DNA of 64,000 nucleotides from assembly GCF_036173125.1 (NCBI RefSeq), contig NZ_CP108054.1, forward strand, positions 3,844,001 through 3,908,000, in the 5' to 3' direction. Shown here piece by piece: positions 8,298 through 17,936 of this stretch. The DNA comes from Streptomyces sp. NBC_00286. Its GTDB lineage: Bacteria; Actinomycetota; Actinomycetes; Streptomycetales; Streptomycetaceae. Under the pieces are notes generated by a model. That model was not told the origin of the DNA. It saw only the letters and a list, made by a program, of their open reading frames with translations, and did not search any database. Position 1 is the first letter of the stretch. Each line of letters begins with the position of its first letter. Position numbers and translations under genes: made by a program.

Positions 8298-8654
8298 CAG
8301 CGCTTCACCTCACCGATTCACCAGTTCTCGATTCAAGACTCAAGACATTTCAGAAAGCTCAGGACACTCAGGATCCGGGACTGCCGCGCGCTTGCCGTTG
8401 GCCTTGTTGACATATTCAGGATGTCTCCTGCCCGGCCGATCCGTCAGAACACCCACTGATTCGTCGTGAGCACTGTGACGCTGATAACGCACCGATCACA
8501 TAGAGGCAACTGAGCAATAACTATGCACACCGCAGCCGGGCGGTTACTCACCGGGGGCTGATCGAAGAAGCCCGGAGGGTGCGACAGAGTGCGACAACTC
8601 ACGCGGAACGCATCGAGGACACAGAGAGCGCCGAGCGTGTCATGCACCGGGCGA
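8298..8654. other. Gap with phased short direct repeats upstream of the anti-sigma gene
   Basis: No gene seen. At 8332-8375 five short units of the form TCAGGACAC or TCAAGACNN follow one another every nine bases, 35-80 bases upstream of the anti-sigma start. Near 8410 GACATATTCAGGATGTC is an imperfect palindrome. Both could be regulator sites. Neither matches a motif I know. Confidence 0.4.
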
Positions 8655-9023
8655 TCACTCGCGCAGCGCCGCATCGAGCGTGTCGTGCACAGTGAAGACG
8701 GCTGCCGCACCGGTGATCTCGAACACCCGGGCCACCACCGGAAGCATCCCGGCCAGATGGACCCCGCCGCCCGCGTCCTCGGCTTTGAGTCTGGCGCCGA
8801 GCAACACGTTCAGCCCGGTGGAGTCGCAGAACTCGAGCCGCGAACAGTCCACGACGAGGCGTGCGAACCCGCGCTCGAGGCAATCCTCGAGCGGCACTCG
8901 CAGCAGATCGGCGGTGTGGTGATCCAACTCACCCGCCGGGGTCACGACGGCGCTTGAGCCCTCTTCCCGCACCTCGACCAGAAGCCGGCCCGATTGTGCG
9001 CTGCCGACCGTCCCGCGGTCCAT
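8655..9023 (-). CDS. STAS-domain anti-sigma factor antagonist
   Basis: Protein of 122 residues with a single STAS domain. The conserved loop CDSTGLNVLL carries the serine that SpoIIAA/RsbV-type antagonists have phosphorylated by their cognate kinase. Dephosphorylated antagonist binds the anti-sigma factor and frees the sigma factor. The frame is open for 41 more codons upstream, but that part is Arg/Gly/Ser-rich and unlike the family. The ATG chosen follows a GGAAGAGAGA stretch and starts at the usual family position. The gene is divergent from the sigma factor and upstream of the anti-sigma kinase gene. Confidence 0.88.
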   Translation of the reverse strand: MDRGTVGSAQSGRLLVEVREEGSSAVVTPAGELDHHTADLLRVPLEDCLERGFARLVVDCSRLEFCDSTGLNVLLGARLKAEDAGGGVHLAGMLPVVARVFEITGAAAVFTVHDTLDAALRE

Positions 9024-9320
9024 GCCGTCTCTCTCTTCCGACCGTCGTGGCTGATGACTGACGCTCTTGAACACTACGCCTTCCCCACGACCACGACTCC
9101 TGCCGTGCGGTTCCTTCCCTACGACCTCTCTACGACCTTGCCACACCCGAATACCCGCTCAGAATGGGACATTTCTTCAGCAAGCGCACTTGCGGAGGGC
9201 TGACGAAAGCGGGTAGGGCTAGTAGGGACACGAATCAACACGGCCGGCTTTGGAGGCGCCGCACACCGCAGTGCACGTATTGGCATCGGCGGCCATATGC
9301 CGAGAACGATGGAGGACATC
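9024..9320. promoter_or_regulatory. Divergent promoter region of the sigma/anti-sigma module
   Basis: This gap separates the STAS gene (minus) from the sigma gene (plus). The minus strand carries GGGTAT at 9151-9156 and the plus strand GGGTAG near 9208. Both resemble the -10 box of SigB-type promoters (GGGTAC/T), which would give autoregulation. The upstream GNNT box is not clean for either, so this is tentative. Confidence 0.35.
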
Positions 9321-10217
9321 ATGTCACCCCGGCTCGACGCATCGCAGACCCCCCAGGCGACGTCGACACCTTCTCCAGAACAGGCGGATCTCGTCGAGGA
9401 GGACTTCGACGGACTCGCCGGCCTTCCGGAGATCCCGCCGTACGACGAGGTGGGGCCGGTGGACGCACGGGCCCTGTCCAAGACCCTCTTCGAGCGGCTG
9501 GAATCCCTGGAAGAAGGCACGCACGAGTACTCCTATGTACGCAACACCCTGGTCGAACTGAACCTCGCTCTGGTGAAGTTCGCCGCCTCCCGGTTCCGCT
9601 CCCGCAGCGAGCCGATGGAGGACATCATCCAGGTCGGCACGATCGGCCTGATCAAGGCGATCGACCGCTTCGAGCTCAGCCGTGGCGTGGAGTTCCCGAC
9701 CTTCGCCATGCCGACCATCGTCGGCGAGATCAAGCGCTTCTTCCGCGACACCAGTTGGTCGGTGCGCGTACCCCGCCGACTCCAGGAACTCCGCCTGGAC
9801 CTGGCCAAGGCCGGCGACGAGCTGGCCCAGCAACTCGATCGCGCTCCGACAGTGGGAGAGCTGGCGGATCGTCTGGGCCTGTCGAACGACGAGGTCGTCG
9901 AGGGCATGGCCGCGTCCAACGCCTACACCGCATCTTCACTCGACGCCCAGCCGGAGGAGGACGACTCCGAAGGCGCCCTGGCCGACCGCATCGGCTACGA
10001 GGACCACGGCCTGGAAGGCATCGAGTACGTCGAGTCCCTGAAGCCCCTGATCGCCGAACTCCCTTCCCGCGACCGGAAGATCCTCTCCCTCCGCTTCGTC
10101 GCCAACATGACGCAGTCCGAGATAGGCGATGAGCTGGGCATCTCCCAGATGCACGTCTCCCGCCTGCTGTCCCGCACGCTGGTACGCCTCCGGAGAGGCC
10201 TGACGGTCGAGGAGTAG
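9321..10217 (+). CDS. SigB/SigF/SigG-family RNA polymerase sigma factor
   Basis: Stress or sporulation-type sigma factor of 298 residues. Region 2 (NLALVKFAASRF, DIIQVGTIGLIKAIDRFE, FPTFAMPTIVGEIKRFFRD), region 3 (VPRRLQELRLDL, APTVGELADRLGLS) and region 4 (LPSRDRKILSLRFVANMTQSEIGDELGISQMHVSRLLSR) are all present. GGAGG lies five bases upstream of the ATG used here, which decides against the two upstream ATGs at 9297 and 9309. The divergent STAS and HATPase genes make it a partner-switched sigma factor like S. coelicolor SigI. Its trigger is not visible. A terminator follows at 10,279. Confidence 0.92.
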   Translation: MSPRLDASQTPQATSTPSPEQADLVEEDFDGLAGLPEIPPYDEVGPVDARALSKTLFERLESLEEGTHEYSYVRNTLVELNLALVKFAASRFRSRSEPMEDIIQVGTIGLIKAIDRFELSRGVEFPTFAMPTIVGEIKRFFRDTSWSVRVPRRLQELRLDLAKAGDELAQQLDRAPTVGELADRLGLSNDEVVEGMAASNAYTASSLDAQPEEDDSEGALADRIGYEDHGLEGIEYVESLKPLIAELPSRDRKILSLRFVANMTQSEIGDELGISQMHVSRLLSRTLVRLRRGLTVEE

Positions 10218-10278
10218 CGCTCCGCCGCAGGTGTGGCCACCAGAGGTGGCCCCAACGCACGTGACGGTGAAGCTTGTT

Positions 10279-10327
10279 GATGGCGCCCGCACGAGGTCCC
10301 GCTGAGCGGGGCTCGGCGGGCGCCATC
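10279..10327 (+). terminator. Hairpin after the sigma factor gene
   Basis: A perfect 12-base-pair stem (GATGGCGCCCGC with GCGGGCGCCATC) encloses a further GC-rich inner hairpin, 61 bases after the sigma stop. There is no long U-run, but the stem is strong enough for a Streptomyces terminator. Confidence 0.65.
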
Positions 10328-10473
10328 ATCACAAACAAGCCACGCAAACATCGTTACTGGCGGAAACCCCTACCCTCTTCGACCTCTTCCCACCACTATG
10401 ACCCCACCCCATACCAATCGGTACGCCGAGGTGCCGACGGTGGCGAAGGCGGGGGCAAGAGGGGGGAACGGGG

Positions 10474-12096
10474 ATGACTCGGGCGCATCAGGGCGACGAG
10501 AACCACGCAGGAACAACGGCAGGCGCGAAGGCGAGCGCGGGCGCCGGCCCGCACACCAGCACGCCCGACACACAGCTCACCGCGCTGATACGCGCCGACA
10601 CCGCCACCGCGTACCCCGCGCTGCGCGAGCTGCGCCTGCGGCACCGGCCCGCCGTGCTGGCGTACGCGCGGCTGTGTGCCATGGACGAGCCCGGCGCACG
10701 TCGGCTCACGGCCCAGGCGTTCGCGCTGGCCGCCCGCGAGACGGCGCGCGGCGTCGAGCCGCGCGGACCGTGGCGGCACAAGCTTCTGTTGCTGGTCACG
10801 CGCGTGGCCGCCGCATGGGCCACCGACGACCGCGGCAACCGCCTCCATCCGGACCTGCTGACCCACCTGCGCGAGACGAGTGCCGACGACCGCGAACCGC
10901 CGATGCTCGCCGCGTTCCAGGGCCTTCCGACGCGTGTCCAGGGCCTCGTCTGGTACACGGTCGTGGACGAGGAGCCCGACGCCGGAGCGGCCGTCTACCT
11001 GGGATTCACGCCGCAGGACGTGACGTACGGGAAGGAGTCGGCCTTCCAGTCGCTGCGCCAGGCCTGTCTGAAGGCCCGGCTGGCCAACTCCGGCGATCCG
11101 CGCTGCCAGGGCTTCCGGCGACTGATCGAGGAGGCGGTACGCCCCGAGCATCCGCGGTACGGAATGGATCTGGACGCCCACATCTCGCAGTGCGCGCACT
11201 GCGCCGCCGCGTACGAGGAGCAGTGCGCGCTGCGGGACACCCCGCGCACCGCGTCGGCCGACGGGTTGCTGGTGTGGGGCGGCGCGGCTTACGCCTCGGA
11301 CGGATCCACCGCGCCTGGTCGTGCTTCCCGGCGCGCCCGGACTGCCAGGCACTCCCGGACCCGGACCACTGCGGCAGCGGCCTGGCTGCCGTCGCGACGC
11401 TTCGGGCTCGCCTCGGCGGCGCTCGGCATCGCGGTGGCTCCCCTGCTGATGTACCTGCTCTCGTCGAACAGTTCGCAGCCCCAACGCGCCGCCAACTCCG
11501 TACCCCCACCCACGCGGCCGCCCGCGGTGACGGTGACGCCGACGATCTCGGCGACGTCGTCCCCGTCGCCTTCACCGACGCGCAGGACCAAGTCCCCTGA
11601 ACCGACGAAGACTTCGAAGCCCCCACAGCCTTCCAGGACGCCGCGCCCCTCGCCCACTCCCGAGAAGCCGAAACCCCCCGCACCCCACCCGCCCAACGGC
11701 GCCTACGCCCAGGTGGTGAACGCCGGGTCGGGCCTGTGCCTGGACATCGACGGCGCCCCGCAGAACGGCACGGACGTCGACGCGGCCACCTGCACGTCCT
11801 CTCGCGACCAACGGTGGCGGGTCGACTCCGGGCGTGGCGTGCTGCAGTCGTACGCATACCCCGGCTACTGCCTGGACAGCCGTGGCTCCGTCAGCCGTGG
11901 CCTCGGCATCTGGGAGTGCGACGCGGTCTACGGCCCCAACGGCCGGAACCTGACGTTCACCGTGGGCGGCGACGGTGTGATCCGCCCGGCGATCGCCCCG
12001 GACCACGCGGTGACCGCGTACGGGAACCGCCTGTTCCTGATTCCGGCGCAGGGGCGGGACGAGCAGCGGTGGACGGCGGGGGCGGCTCCCGCCTGA
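10474..12096 (+). CDS. ECF-sigma-like / zinc-finger / membrane / ricin-lectin fusion protein
   Basis: Protein of 540 residues in four parts. Residues 33-120 resemble sigma region 2 (ALRELRLRHRPAVLAYARLC, then FALAARETARG), and 145-205 resemble region 4 (AAFQGLPTRVQGLVWYTVV, then AAVYLGFTPQDVTYGKESAF). Residues 236-243 (HISQCAHC) give the His-x3-Cys-x2-Cys signature of zinc-binding anti-sigma domains. A membrane helix lies at about 310-330, followed by a Pro/Thr/Ser stalk (341-407) and an extracellular ricin-type beta-trefoil (408-537) with two QRW motifs. Many actinobacterial ricin-domain membrane proteins share this build. The sigma-like part lacks a clear promoter-binding helix, so it may be a scaffold. 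ATG start preceded by a G-rich ribosome site. Confidence 0.7.
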   Translation: MTRAHQGDENHAGTTAGAKASAGAGPHTSTPDTQLTALIRADTATAYPALRELRLRHRPAVLAYARLCAMDEPGARRLTAQAFALAARETARGVEPRGPWRHKLLLLVTRVAAAWATDDRGNRLHPDLLTHLRETSADDREPPMLAAFQGLPTRVQGLVWYTVVDEEPDAGAAVYLGFTPQDVTYGKESAFQSLRQACLKARLANSGDPRCQGFRRLIEEAVRPEHPRYGMDLDAHISQCAHCAAAYEEQCALRDTPRTASADGLLVWGGAAYASDGSTAPGRASRRARTARHSRTRTTAAAAWLPSRRFGLASAALGIAVAPLLMYLLSSNSSQPQRAANSVPPPTRPPAVTVTPTISATSSPSPSPTRRTKSPEPTKTSKPPQPSRTPRPSPTPEKPKPPAPHPPNGAYAQVVNAGSGLCLDIDGAPQNGTDVDAATCTSSRDQRWRVDSGRGVLQSYAYPGYCLDSRGSVSRGLGIWECDAVYGPNGRNLTFTVGGDGVIRPAIAPDHAVTAYGNRLFLIPAQGRDEQRWTAGAAPA

Positions 12097-12153
12097 TGCC
12101 GCAACTGATGTCACACCTGGTCTCGTGCCGATCTCGTGCTGGTCTCGTGCTGA

Positions 12154-13368
12154 TCAGACCTCGCGGACGCCTCGCCGCCACACCTCGCCGACCAGCGGTA
12201 CGCCCGGGCGGTACGCCAGATGCACATGGCTCGGTGCGTCGAGGAAGGCCAGGTCGGCGTACGCGCCCGGAGTGAGGTGGCCGATGTCCGTGCGGCGGAG
12301 GGCTGCCGCGCCGCCGGCAGTCGCCGACCAGAGCGCCTCGTCCGGTGTCATCCCCATGTCCCGTACCGCCAGCGCGATACAGAACGGGACGGAGGAGGTG
12401 AAGGACGAGCCCGGGTTGCAGTCCGTGGAGAGGGCGACCGTGACGCCGGCGTCGAGGAGGCGGCGGGCGTTCGGCCACTCGGCGCGGGTGGAGAACTCGG
12501 CGCCGGGGAGCAGCGTGGCGACGGTCCGGCTGTTCGCCAGGGCGTCCACGTCCGCGTCGGTGAGGTGGGTGCAGTGGTCGGCGCTCGCGGCGTCGAGTTC
12601 GACGGCGAGCTGGACGCCGGGGCCGTACGAGAGCTGGTTGGCGTGGATACGCGGGTGCAGGCCCGCCGCCTTGCCCGCCGTGAGGATCGCGCGGGCCTGG
12701 TCACCGTCGAAGGCGCCCTTCTCGCAGAAGACGTCGATCCAACGGGCGTACGGGGCACAGGCGTTGAGCATGTCGCCGGTGACGAGGGCTACGTACGCCG
12801 CCGGGTCGTCGGCGTAGTCGGGGGACACGATGTGCGCGCCCATGTACGTGACCTCGTCCGTGTGCCGGGACGCGATGCGCAGGGCGCGGGACTCGTCGTC
12901 GACGGTGAGGCCGTAGCCGGACTTGGTCTCGAAGGTGGTGGTGCCCTGGCGGAGGGCCTCGGTGAGGTAACGGGTGAGGTTGCGCTCCAGTTCCGCGTCG
13001 CTCGCCGCGCGCGTCGCGGCCACCGTCGTACGGATACCGCCCGCGCTGTAGGGCCGTCCCGACATACGGGCGTTGAACTCCTGCGTGCGGTCGCCCGCGA
13101 AGACCAGGTGCGAGTGGGAGTCGACGAAGCCCGGGATCACCGCCCGGCCGCCCGCGTCGACCCGATTGTCAGTGGCGGGTGCTTTCCTTGATTCACCGGT
13201 CCATGCGACGCGGTCGCCTTCGATGACGACGGCCGCGTCCTGGATCAGACCAAGGGGGGAATTGTCACCGAGGGAGGGGTCGTTGGTGACCAGGCTGGCG
13301 ATGTTCGTGATGACGGTGGTCGGGCTGCTCGTCGGACTGCTTGTGGGGATGCTCGTCGGGCTGCTCAT
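12154..13368 (-). CDS. hutI: Imidazolonepropionase (HutI)
   Basis: Amidohydrolase-superfamily enzyme of 404 residues that opens the ring of 4-imidazolone-5-propionate to give N-formimino-L-glutamate, the third step of histidine degradation. The metal-binding HSH lies in [16 protein letters not shown], and the family sequences [25 protein letters not shown] and [11 protein letters not shown] follow. The first 17 residues are a Ser/Pro/Thr repeat ([14 protein letters not shown]) encoded by repetitive DNA and are probably disordered. GAGGACGAC precedes the ATG. Last gene of the minus-strand order hutU, M20 hydrolase, hutF, hutI, 35 bases after hutF. Confidence 0.92.
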   Translation of the reverse strand: MSSPTSIPTSSPTSSPTTVITNIASLVTNDPSLGDNSPLGLIQDAAVVIEGDRVAWTGESRKAPATDNRVDAGGRAVIPGFVDSHSHLVFAGDRTQEFNARMSGRPYSAGGIRTTVAATRAASDAELERNLTRYLTEALRQGTTTFETKSGYGLTVDDESRALRIASRHTDEVTYMGAHIVSPDYADDPAAYVALVTGDMLNACAPYARWIDVFCEKGAFDGDQARAILTAGKAAGLHPRIHANQLSYGPGVQLAVELDAASADHCTHLTDADVDALANSRTVATLLPGAEFSTRAEWPNARRLLDAGVTVALSTDCNPGSSFTSSVPFCIALAVRDMGMTPDEALWSATAGGAAALRRTDIGHLTPGAYADLAFLDAPSHVHLAYRPGVPLVGEVWRRGVREV

Positions 13369-13403
13369 GTCGTCCTCGCGGGGGCGCGGTTCGGCGGTCG
13401 TCG

Positions 13404-14762
13404 TCAGGCGCGCAGGGCTTCGACTGCCTGCGCGAGGGCTTGCGGCACATCGGGTACGAGCGTGTGGACCCCGTCTCGTACGACGTGCCGTCCGGCCACG
13501 ATCGTGTGCCGTACGTCCGCCGCTGTCGCGGCGAATACGGCCGTCTCGGCGCCAAGCCTTGGCAGCGGCCCCGCTGTTCTGACCGAGTCGAGCGCGATCG
13601 TCGTGAGGTCGGCGAGCGCGCCGGTCTCGATGGTGCCCGCGTCGTCCCAGCCGAGGGCGGCGTGGCCGCCCGCCGAGGCCGCCCGGAGGAGGGCGGCAGC
13701 CGTCCAGTGACCGCGTGTACGGGTGCGCAGGCGCTCGTTCAGCTCCATCGCGCGCGCCTCTTCGAGCAGGTCGATGACGGCGTGGCTGTCAGAGCCGAGG
13801 GAGAGCGGCGAGCCGGCCTTCTGCAGGGCGGCGGCAGGTCCGATGCCGTCGGCGAGGTCGCGTTCGGTGGTGGGGCACATGCACGTGCCGGTCGTGGAGT
13901 CGCCGAGCAGCGCGATGTCCTCGTCGGTGAGGTGGGTGTTGTGGACGCCCGTCGTGCGCGGGCCGAGCACACCGTGGTCGGCGAGCAGCCGGGTGGGGGT
14001 GCAGCCGTGCGCGGCCCGGCAGGCGTCGTTCTCCGCCGTCTGCTCGGACAGGTGCACATGGAGCGGGGCCCGCCGCTCCTCGGCCCAGCGCGCCACCGTG
14101 GCCAACTCCCGCGCGGGCACGGCCCGTACGGAGTGGATGGCCGCACCGATCCGCAGGTGATCCCGGTCCTTGAGAACTGAACAGCGTTCCGCCCAGGCGT
14201 CCGCGCTCCCGTCGGAGAAGCGCAGCTGGTGGGTGTCGGGCGGCTGTCCGAAGCCGGAAGAAAGGTAGGCGGTGTCGAGGAGGGTGATACGGATACCGGC
14301 TTCGGCGGCGGCGTCGATGAGCGCCTCGCCCATCGCGTTGGGGTCGGCGTAGGGGGTGCCGCCGGGGGCGTGGTGGACGTAGTGGAACTCGCCGACGCAG
14401 GTGATGCCGGCGAACGCCATCTCGGCGTACACCGCGCGGGCGAGGGCGTGGTACGTCTCCGGGGTCAGCCGGTCGGCGGTGGCGTACATGACCTCGCGCC
14501 AGGTCCAGAAAGTCCCGGAACCGACCTGGACGGTGCCGCGTAGAGCGCGGTGAAAAGCATGCGAGTGGGCGTTCGCGAGACCGGGGATCGTCAGCCCGCG
14601 GAGAACCTCGGCGCCCGGCGGCGGAGTGTCGATGCCCGTACGGACGGCCGCGATCCGGCCGTCGGCGACCTCGACGGCCACGCCTGGCTCGACGAACGAG
14701 TCGAGCCAGGCGTGCTCCAGCCAGTACGTCTGCGTGCGGGGGCGGGCGTGTGGGTGGGTCAT
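13404..14762 (-). CDS. hutF: Formimidoylglutamate deiminase (HutF)
   Basis: Amidohydrolase-superfamily enzyme of 452 residues that deaminates N-formimino-L-glutamate to N-formyl-L-glutamate and ammonia. Metal ligands sit in [13 protein letters not shown] near residue 67, and further motifs are [24 protein letters not shown] and [11 protein letters not shown]. HutF marks the five-step histidine pathway. Its start overlaps the stop of the upstream M20 hydrolase (ATGA), which supports this ATG over the one six bases earlier. It is therefore translationally coupled to the gene that I think acts on its product. Confidence 0.92.
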   Translation of the reverse strand: MTHPHARPRTQTYWLEHAWLDSFVEPGVAVEVADGRIAAVRTGIDTPPPGAEVLRGLTIPGLANAHSHAFHRALRGTVQVGSGTFWTWREVMYATADRLTPETYHALARAVYAEMAFAGITCVGEFHYVHHAPGGTPYADPNAMGEALIDAAAEAGIRITLLDTAYLSSGFGQPPDTHQLRFSDGSADAWAERCSVLKDRDHLRIGAAIHSVRAVPARELATVARWAEERRAPLHVHLSEQTAENDACRAAHGCTPTRLLADHGVLGPRTTGVHNTHLTDEDIALLGDSTTGTCMCPTTERDLADGIGPAAALQKAGSPLSLGSDSHAVIDLLEEARAMELNERLRTRTRGHWTAAALLRAASAGGHAALGWDDAGTIETGALADLTTIALDSVRTAGPLPRLGAETAVFAATAADVRHTIVAGRHVVRDGVHTLVPDVPQALAQAVEALRA

Positions 14763-15961
14763 GTGCAAGCCAGCCCTTCCAGTACGTCGGCCAGGGCGAG
14801 TACCCCGGCCACGCAGTCGTCCTCGGTGGCGTACTCGGCCGGGGAGTGCGAGACGCCGGTGGGGTTGCGCACGAACAGCATGGCGGTCGGGATGCTCCCG
14901 GAGAGGATGCCGGCGTCGTGCCCGGCGCCGGTGCCGAGGACGGGAACCTTGAGATCCGTGCCGGTTCCCAGGATGCGGGCGAGTTCGTCGCGCAGGGCGT
15001 GGTCGAACTCGACGACGGGGGTGAACGACTCGCGGACGACGTCGAGTTCGATGCCGTGCGCGTCGGCGTACTCGCGAGCCGCCCGCTCGATGCCGCTGAC
15101 GACGGTGTCGAGGCTCGCCTGGTCCGCAGCGCGGGAGTCGAGCCAGCCGCGGACGAGGGAGGGGATGGCGTTCACACCGTTCGGCTCGACGGAGATCTTG
15201 CCGAAGGTGGCGACGGCACCGGCGAGTTGGGCCTCGCGACGGGCCGCGAGCACGGTCTCCGCGTACGACAGCATGGGGTCGCGGCGGTCCACGAGCCGAG
15301 TGGTCCCCGCATGGTTGGCCTCACCCCGGAAGTCGAACCGCCACCGCCCATGCGGCCAGATGGCGCTGGCGATCCCGACACAGTCGCCGGTCAGGTCAAG
15401 GGCACGCCCCTGCTCGACATGCAGCTCGACGAACGCCCCGATCCGGGCAAGCCGCTCGGGGTCCGGCCCGATGGCGTCCGGGTCGTACCCGGCACCCTCC
15501 ATCGCCGTCGGCAGGCTGACACCGTCGGCGTCCTTGAGCCGATGTGCCTGCTCGACGGTGAGCTCTCCGGCCGCGAGCCGCGACCCGACACAGGCCAGCC
15601 CGAACCGAGCCCCTTCCTCGTCCCCGAAGTTCACGATGGCGAGGGGCTTGCTGAACTGCACGTTCCTGCTCCGCAGTTCGTCCAGAGCGGCGAAGGAGGA
15701 CACGACACCGAGGGGGCCATCGAAGGCACCGCCATCGGGGACGGAGTCGAGATGGGACCCAGTGACGACAGCGCCCCCGGCAGCGGGATCCCCGAGCCAG
15801 GCCCACTGATTCCCGTTCCGGTCCACCTCGTAGGCAAGCCCTCGAGCCCGGGCCTGCGCCTCGAACCAGGCCCGACACTCGACATCGGCCCCGGTCCAGG
15901 CGAACCGCCGGTAGCCACCGGAGGCGGGGTGGCGCCCGATGGGGCTGAGGTCAAGCCACAT
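14759..15961 (-). CDS. M20-family amidohydrolase in the hut operon (annotated type: allantoate amidohydrolase)
   Basis: Zinc-dependent M20 hydrolase of about 400 residues, close to allantoate amidohydrolases and N-carbamoyl-L-amino acid hydrolases. Metal-site motifs are TGSHLDSVPDGGAFDGPLGV (His, Asp), NFGDEEGARFG (Glu-Glu), ELHVEQG (His) and GVSHSPAEY (His). The dimerisation-domain motif ANHAGTT is present. Its place between hutU and hutF, overlapping hutF, makes N-formylglutamate deformylation a better guess than allantoate cleavage, since no other last-step enzyme is in the operon. The frame runs 76 codons further upstream, but that extension is translated repeat DNA. I use the ATG before WLDLSPIG; a start some 10-15 codons earlier is possible. 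Confidence 0.8.
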   Translation of the reverse strand: MWLDLSPIGRHPASGGYRRFAWTGADVECRAWFEAQARARGLAYEVDRNGNQWAWLGDPAAGGAVVTGSHLDSVPDGGAFDGPLGVVSSFAALDELRSRNVQFSKPLAIVNFGDEEGARFGLACVGSRLAAGELTVEQAHRLKDADGVSLPTAMEGAGYDPDAIGPDPERLARIGAFVELHVEQGRALDLTGDCVGIASAIWPHGRWRFDFRGEANHAGTTRLVDRRDPMLSYAETVLAARREAQLAGAVATFGKISVEPNGVNAIPSLVRGWLDSRAADQASLDTVVSGIERAAREYADAHGIELDVVRESFTPVVEFDHALRDELARILGTGTDLKVPVLGTGAGHDAGILSGSIPTAMLFVRNPTGVSHSPAEYATEDDCVAGVLALADVLEGLACT

Positions 15962-16042
15962 CTCGTGGAACGAGGAAGAGGCAGGCCGCTTGCCGACTAG
16001 GGCTGAGGCTTGCTCAACCTTCGAGCCAGGCTCAGCCACATT

Positions 16043-16150
16043 CAGCCCGTCCGGCGTTTGAGGACGAGGCCGTTCAGGCCGATCGGGGTCTGGGGCGGAG
16101 CCCCAGCGGGGCCCAGGGGCGGAGGCCCCGGTTTCGGGAAGGGGCGGGGT
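16043..16150. repeat. Dispersed GC-rich repeat, family B
   Basis: In the 224-base gap between hutU and the M20 gene. It begins CAGCCCGTCCGGCGTTTGAG, continues with a GACGAGG stretch and then with GGGTCTGGGGCGGAGCCCCA, and ends in further C/G-run hairpins. The same element lies inverted at 45,961-46,050. It lies inside the transcribed hut operon, where its stems could slow polymerase or shield message ends. Confidence 0.7.
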
Positions 16151-16185
16151 TGGGGAAGAATCCCGCCCCCCACCGGCAGGCAAGC

Positions 16186-17898
16186 TCACTCGCCCTCCCG
16201 CATAGGCACCCGCACGCCCCGCTCATCCGCCACCGACGCCGCGATGTCGTACCCGGCGTCCACATGCCGGATGACACCCATCCCCGGGTCATTCGTCAGC
16301 ACCCGGCGAATCTTCTCCCCGGCCAGCGCCGTGCCGTCGGCCACGGACACCTGACCCGCATGGATGGACCGCCCCATCCCCACTCCGCCCCCGTGGTGAA
16401 GGGAGACCCAGGACGCCCCCGACGCGATGTTCACCATGGCGTTCAGCAGCGGCCAGTCGGCGATGGCGTCGGAGCCGTCCAGCATGGCTTCGGTCTCGCG
16501 GTACGGGGAGGCCACGGAGCCGCTGTCGAGATGGTCGCGGCCGATGACGAGCGGGGCCTGCAACTCACCGCTCGCGACCATGTCGTTGAACCGCTCCCCC
16601 GCCCGGTCCCGCTCCCCGTACCCGAGCCAGCAGATCCGAGCCGGAAGCCCCTGGAAGTGCACCCGCTCACCGGCCATCTTGATCCAGCGGTGGAGGGATT
16701 CGTTCTCGGGGAAGAGGTCGAGGATCGCCTTGTCGGTCTTGGCGATGTCCGAGGCCTCACCGGACAGCGCGGCCCACCGGAAGGGGCCCTTGCCCTCGCA
16801 GAACAGCGGCCGGATGTAGGCGGGCACGAAGCCGGGGAAGGCGAACGCCCGCTCATAGCCGACGAGTTGGGCCTCGCCACGGATGGAGTTGCCGTAGTCG
16901 AAGACCTCGGCACCGGCGTCCATGAAGCCGACCATGGCCTCTACATGCCGGGCCATGGACTCGCGGGCACGGGTGGTGAAGCCCGCCGGGTCCTTGGCCG
17001 CGTACGAGGCCATGTCGTCGAAGTCCACGCCGAGCGGCAGATAGGACAGCGGATCGTGGGCCGAGGTCTGGTCGGTCACGATGTCGACGGGGGCGCCCTC
17101 GGCGAGCATGCGCGGCAGCAGTTCGGCGGCGTTGCCGAGCAGCCCGATCGACAGCGGACGGCGGGCGTCGCGCGCCTCCACGGCCAGTTGGAGGGCGTGC
17201 TCGAGGGAGTCGGCCCGTACGTCCAGGTACCGGTGCTCGATACGGCGCTCGATGGCCCGCGGGTCACAGTCGATACAGATCGCGACGCCGTCGTTCATCG
17301 TCACGGCGAGCGGCTGGGCGCCACCCATGCCACCGAGTCCGGCGGTGAGCGTGATCGTCCCGGCGAGCGAACCCCCGAACCGCTTCGCGGCGACCGCGGC
17401 GAACGTCTCGTAGGTGCCCTGCAGGATGCCCTGCGTACCGATGTAGATCCACGAACCGGCCGTCATCTGGCCGTACATGGTGAGTCCGAGCTGCTCCAGG
17501 CGCCGGAACTCCTCCCAGTTCGCCCAGTCGCCCACGAGGTTCGAGTTGGCGATGAGCACGCGCGGCGCCCACTCGTGGGTCTGCATGACGCCGACCGGGC
17601 GGCCGGACTGGACGAGCATCGTCTCGTCCTGCTTGAGGGTGCGCAGCGTACGGACCATGGCGTCGAAGGAGCGCCAGTCGCGGGCGGCCTTGCCGGTGCC
17701 GCCGTAGACGACGAGCTTGTCGGGGTGCTCGGCGACCTCGGGGTCCAGGTTGTTCTGCAGCATCCGCAGGGCGGCTTCTTGCTGCCATCCCAGGGCGCTC
17801 AGTTCCGTACCGCGCGGTGCTCGTATGGGACTGGGGGGCGGCCCGTAGGGCCTCGTTTGAGGGTGGTGGTGGGAGACGGGTGGGAGTGGTCCTGACAT
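16186..17898 (-). CDS. hutU: Urocanate hydratase (HutU)
   Basis: NAD-dependent urocanase of 570 residues (family about 555-570) that converts urocanate to 4-imidazolone-5-propionate. The N-terminal signature is [20 protein letters not shown]. The NAD-binding loop is [14 protein letters not shown]. Further conserved stretches are [23 protein letters not shown] and [19 protein letters not shown] lies before the ATG. It is the first gene of the operon, with a good promoter at 17,937-17,965. No histidine ammonia-lyase gene lies in the operon; the lyase-like gene at 28,463 has an unusual active site and is probably not hutH. Confidence 0.95.
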   Translation of the reverse strand: MSGPLPPVSHHHPQTRPYGPPPSPIRAPRGTELSALGWQQEAALRMLQNNLDPEVAEHPDKLVVYGGTGKAARDWRSFDAMVRTLRTLKQDETMLVQSGRPVGVMQTHEWAPRVLIANSNLVGDWANWEEFRRLEQLGLTMYGQMTAGSWIYIGTQGILQGTYETFAAVAAKRFGGSLAGTITLTAGLGGMGGAQPLAVTMNDGVAICIDCDPRAIERRIEHRYLDVRADSLEHALQLAVEARDARRPLSIGLLGNAAELLPRMLAEGAPVDIVTDQTSAHDPLSYLPLGVDFDDMASYAAKDPAGFTTRARESMARHVEAMVGFMDAGAEVFDYGNSIRGEAQLVGYERAFAFPGFVPAYIRPLFCEGKGPFRWAALSGEASDIAKTDKAILDLFPENESLHRWIKMAGERVHFQGLPARICWLGYGERDRAGERFNDMVASGELQAPLVIGRDHLDSGSVASPYRETEAMLDGSDAIADWPLLNAMVNIASGASWVSLHHGGGVGMGRSIHAGQVSVADGTALAGEKIRRVLTNDPGMGVIRHVDAGYDIAASVADERGVRVPMREGE

Positions 17899-17936
17899 GG
17901 GCTGCCTCCCGGCGGGCTGATTGCGGAGATATTCAC

